Source of the DNA: an uncultured Longilinea sp.
GTDB lineage: Bacteria > Chloroflexota > Anaerolineae > Anaerolineales > Anaerolineaceae
Assembly (NCBI GenBank): GCA_937863945.1
Contig: CALMIB010000344.1
Coordinates: forward strand, 1 to 5,778
Direction of reading: 5' to 3'
DNA: 5,778 bases
The translations under genes were made by a program, and so were the position numbers. Below are positions 4,252-5,778 of this stretch, piece after piece (position 1 is the first letter of the stretch; every line of letters starts with the position of its first letter). The notes beneath the pieces were generated by a model. That model was not told the DNA's origin. It searched no databases and saw only the letters and a list, made by a program, of their open reading frames with translations.

Positions 4252-4608
4252 TCAGTTTTCTTCCACGTCCCCGCGCCGCTCGAGCTCCGGCGCGGTGTCG
4301 CGCCCGTCCAGCAGATGGCGCAGCGCCAGCACCGGGTGGTGCAGCAGCATGCGTGGACCCGAATAGCGCATCACCGCGCGTATGTTCGCGCGCATTTCCG
4401 GCCTGTAACAATGCACGGGGCAGTTGGCGCAGGTGGGTTTTTCAGCGCCGAACACGCACTTTTCCAGGCGCTGGTGGGCGTACTCCGACAACCCGGCGCA
4501 CTCCGCGCATAACCCACCCTGCGGCGCATGGTTTTCATGGCAGTACAGTTCGATCATTTTATCCACGGTGACACGTTCGCGCAGCAGGCGCCCGGATAAT
4601 TCAGCCAT
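4252..4608 (-). CDS. YgbA-family ('nitrous oxide-stimulated promoter') cysteine-rich protein
   Basis: This 118-residue soluble protein has seven cysteines and clustered histidines: YCHENH (22-27), GLCAECAGL (32-40), C51, and KPTCANCPVHCY (57-68, with C60, C63 and C67). The C-terminal core IRAVMRYSGPRMLLHHP (76-92) completes the pattern of the PF11756/YgbA family. The cysteine spacing suggests a metal or Fe-S site. In E. coli, ygbA belongs to the nitric-oxide-responsive NsrR regulon, so a role in nitrosative stress is the usual inference; the biochemistry is unknown. I chose ATG 4606-4608, with GGAG five bases upstream. The GTG one codon earlier is too close to that site. A perfect TATAAT (4645-4650) lies upstream. 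The gene is divergent from proS and convergent with the CPBP gene, so it is a single-gene unit. The last ~15 residues are charged and poorly conserved. Confidence 0.88.
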   Translation of the reverse strand: MAELSGRLLRERVTVDKMIELYCHENHAPQGGLCAECAGLSEYAHQRLEKCVFGAEKPTCANCPVHCYRPEMRANIRAVMRYSGPRMLLHHPVLALRHLLDGRDTAPELERRGDVEEN

Positions 4609-4644
4609 CACAGCTCCAAGAGATCAAATTCTTTATTTACCGTG

Positions 4645-4650
4645 ATTATA
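4645..4650 (-). promoter_or_regulatory. -10 box of the YgbA-family gene
   Basis: On the minus strand the sequence is a perfect TATAAT, 36 bp before the ATG, giving a leader of about 30 nt. No good -35 is visible at 16-18 bp (AATGAA at 17). The weak -35 suggests that an activator may be needed. A TTGAT-(10 bp)-ATCAC pair straddles the -10, but its spacing is not that of an FNR/CRP site. Confidence 0.5.
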
Positions 4651-4671
4651 ACCGCGATCAACCGTGTTTCA

Positions 4672-4685
4672 TTGCGCTGGCGCAA
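4672..4685. promoter_or_regulatory. 14-bp palindrome between the divergent ygbA-like and proS promoters
   Basis: TTGCGCTGGCGCAA has perfect 6-bp arms (TTGCGC/GCGCAA) around TG. It ends two bases before the proS TATAAT, so it fills the spacer of that promoter. It also touches the -35 position of the divergent gene. A protein bound here could block both genes. It lies upstream of the expected proS transcript start, so it would act as DNA rather than RNA. The regulator is unknown, and such GC-alternating palindromes also arise by chance. Confidence 0.4.
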
Positions 4686-4687
4686 AG

Positions 4688-4720
4688 TATAATCAAAACC
4701 ATCCCGTCGTACCCTGGAGG
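4688..4720 (+). promoter_or_regulatory. proS -10 box and ribosome binding site
   Basis: A perfect TATAAT (4688-4693) is followed by GGAGG (4716-4720), six bases before the ATG at 4727. The expected transcript would start near 4700 with a leader of about 27 nt, too short for a T-box or other riboswitch. The -35 region is weak (TGTTTC at 17 bp). Confidence 0.6.
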
Positions 4721-4726
4721 ATTTCC

Positions 4727-5778
4727 ATGCGCCTGTCGCATCTTTTCGGCCAAACCCTGCGCGCCGCGCCCGCCGACGCGGAAGCGGCCAGCCACCAATT
4801 ATTGCTGCGCGCCGGCTTCATTCGCCAGCAATCGGCGGGCATCTTCAGCGCGCTGCCGCTGGCCCGCCGCAGCCTGACGCGCATCGAGGCCATCCTGCGC
4901 GAAGAGATCAATGCCATTGGCGGCCAGGAAATGACCATGCCGGTGGCGCAATCGGCCGAAATCTGGAAGGAAAGCGGCCGCTGGCAACAGATTGGCGCGG
5001 AGATGGCGCGCTTCAAGGATCGCAACCAGAGGGACATGGTGCTGGCCATGACGCACGAGGAAGTGGTCGGCCAGTTGGTGCGCACGGAGATCAAATCCTA
5101 CCGCCAGTTGCCCGCCCTGGTCTATCACATCCAGACCAAATTCCGCGATGACCCGCGCCCGCGCGCCGGCCTGATCCGCGTGCGCGAATTCACCATGCTG
5201 GACAGTTACTCGCTGGATGCCTCCTGGGAGGGGCTCGAGGCGCAATACCAGGCGCACTATCAGGCTTACTTCAACATCTTCCGCCGCTGCGGGCTGCCCG
5301 TGGTGGCGGTCAAATCCGACACCGGCATGATGGGCGGCAAGGTGGCGCACGAATACATGTACCTGACGCCCATCGGCGAGGACACACTGCTGTTCTGCGA
5401 CTCGTGCGGCTATTCGGCCAACCGCCAGGTGGCGCGCTTTGCCCGCCCGGCCGTGGACGCCGAAGACGCGCTGCCGCTGGAAAAAGTGGCCACGCCCGGC
5501 GCCAGCAGCATCGATGAACTGGCGGCTTTCCTCAACATCCCCGCCAGCCGCACCGCCAAGGCCGTCTTCTACATGGCCGAGATCCCCGCGCCGGAGGACC
5601 AACCGCAGGAACAATTCATCTTCGCGCTGGTGCGCGGCGACATGGAAGTGAATGAAACCAAGCTGGCCAACCTGATCGGCGCGCGCGACCTGCGCCCGGC
5701 GACCACAGAGGAGATCAAAATCACCGGCGCCGAGGCCGGCTACGCCTCGCCGGTCGGGCTGCGCGGCGTGCTGGTGGT
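4727..5778 (+). CDS. proS: Prolyl-tRNA synthetase, bacterial type with insertion domain (C-terminus outside the window)
   Basis: The visible 350 residues form the N-terminal part of a class II aminoacyl-tRNA synthetase that charges tRNA-Pro with proline in the cytoplasm. Class II motif 1 lies at about 35-72 (QQSAGIFSALPLARRS through GGQEMTMP). The THEE signature is at 109-112. Motif 2 is KFRDDPRPRAGLIRVREF (138-155), with the arginines that bind ATP and proline. From about residue 222 the editing INS (YbaK-like) domain of bacterial-type ProRS begins; its TPGASSIDELAAFLN, RTAKAVFYM (with K278 at the place of the conserved editing lysine) and LVRGDMEVNETKL (301-313) are visible. One oddity is MLDSYSLD (157-164), where most homologues read MKDSYS or MKDAYS, so a Lys is replaced by Leu. 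Motif 3 and the anticodon-binding domain are beyond the window end. The start is fixed by GGAGG six bases upstream and by the typical MRLSxLF opening. Confidence 0.96.
   Translation, partial: MRLSHLFGQTLRAAPADAEAASHQLLLRAGFIRQQSAGIFSALPLARRSLTRIEAILREEINAIGGQEMTMPVAQSAEIWKESGRWQQIGAEMARFKDRNQRDMVLAMTHEEVVGQLVRTEIKSYRQLPALVYHIQTKFRDDPRPRAGLIRVREFTMLDSYSLDASWEGLEAQYQAHYQAYFNIFRRCGLPVVAVKSDTGMMGGKVAHEYMYLTPIGEDTLLFCDSCGYSANRQVARFARPAVDAEDALPLEKVATPGASSIDELAAFLNIPASRTAKAVFYMAEIPAPEDQPQEQFIFALVRGDMEVNETKLANLIGARDLRPATTEEIKITGAEAGYASPVGLRGVLV

Noticed and set aside
3256..4512. Long plus-strand frame (418 aa) across bactofilin, CPBP and the ygbA-like gene
   Set aside because: It runs out of frame over three genes with clear family signatures, and its composition is Arg/Pro/Ala-rich as expected for a shadow frame.
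4639..4661. FNR/CRP-like half sites (TTGAT and ATCAC) near the ygbA-like promoter
   Set aside because: The half sites are 10 bp apart rather than 4-6 bp and overlap the -10 box, so the geometry does not fit a known FNR/CRP site.
4694..4726. T-box or other riboswitch before proS
   Set aside because: The predicted leader is only about 27 nt and contains no stem or antiterminator sequence.
4799..5614. Long minus-strand frame (271 aa) opposite proS
   Set aside because: It is a mirror of a conserved synthetase in GC-rich DNA. Its translation is rich in Arg, Ala, His and Gly without recognisable domains.

Overview
The window is a stretch of moderately high-GC bacterial chromosome with short intergenic gaps and mixed gene orientation. 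The gene set is a flippase-like UPF0104 protein paired with a flavin oxidoreductase, an FmdB zinc ribbon with a long Ser/Glu/Lys tail, a DUF2231 membrane protein, a bactofilin and a bacterial-type prolyl-tRNA synthetase containing an insertion (editing) domain. The style of these proteins suggests Chloroflexota, perhaps an Anaerolineae-like organism. That is an inference from protein flavour, not from a marker gene. I see no mobile elements, CRISPR, rRNA or tRNA.

Left block (1-1443, minus strand): a complete UPF0104/flippase-like membrane protein is followed 29 nt later by the start of an FAD-dependent oxidoreductase that runs off the window. They look like a two-gene operon acting on lipids or envelope carriers. 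The flippase gene has an extended -10 element only 7 nt before its preferred ATG and no Shine-Dalgarno, so its transcript may be leaderless.

Middle-left block (1471-2099, minus strand): a good promoter drives an FmdB-type zinc-ribbon gene. Next come a leader of about 60 nt with three perfect hairpins, a 44-residue single-pass membrane peptide gene, and a hairpin that probably terminates the unit. Two of the hairpins share bases and one covers the ribosome binding site, which suggests an RNA switch.

Centre (2100-2948): an empty stretch with an imperfect inverted repeat is followed by a clear intrinsic terminator. The terminator belongs to a minus-strand DUF2231 membrane protein gene, which has a strong ribosome binding site and a perfect 7-4-7 palindrome upstream. 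This gene and its AT-rich flanks look less GC-rich by eye than the rest.

Centre-right (2949-4108, plus strand): a bactofilin gene overlaps by ATGA with a CPBP-family (CAAX protease/Abi) membrane protein. The latter keeps the EExxxR motif, but both catalytic histidines are replaced by arginine. It is therefore probably a pseudo-protease, and its job may be linked to the bactofilin scaffold. A hairpin plus T7 tract and a four-unit 9-nt tandem repeat fill the gap to the next, convergent gene.

Right block (4252-5778): a cysteine-rich YgbA-family protein (minus) and proS (plus, truncated by the window edge) are divergently transcribed. Each has a perfect TATAAT, and a 14-bp palindrome lies between the two promoters.

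The best candidates for new biology are the bactofilin/degenerate-CPBP pair and the overlapping-hairpin leader of the 44-residue membrane peptide. Nothing here proves a new system.
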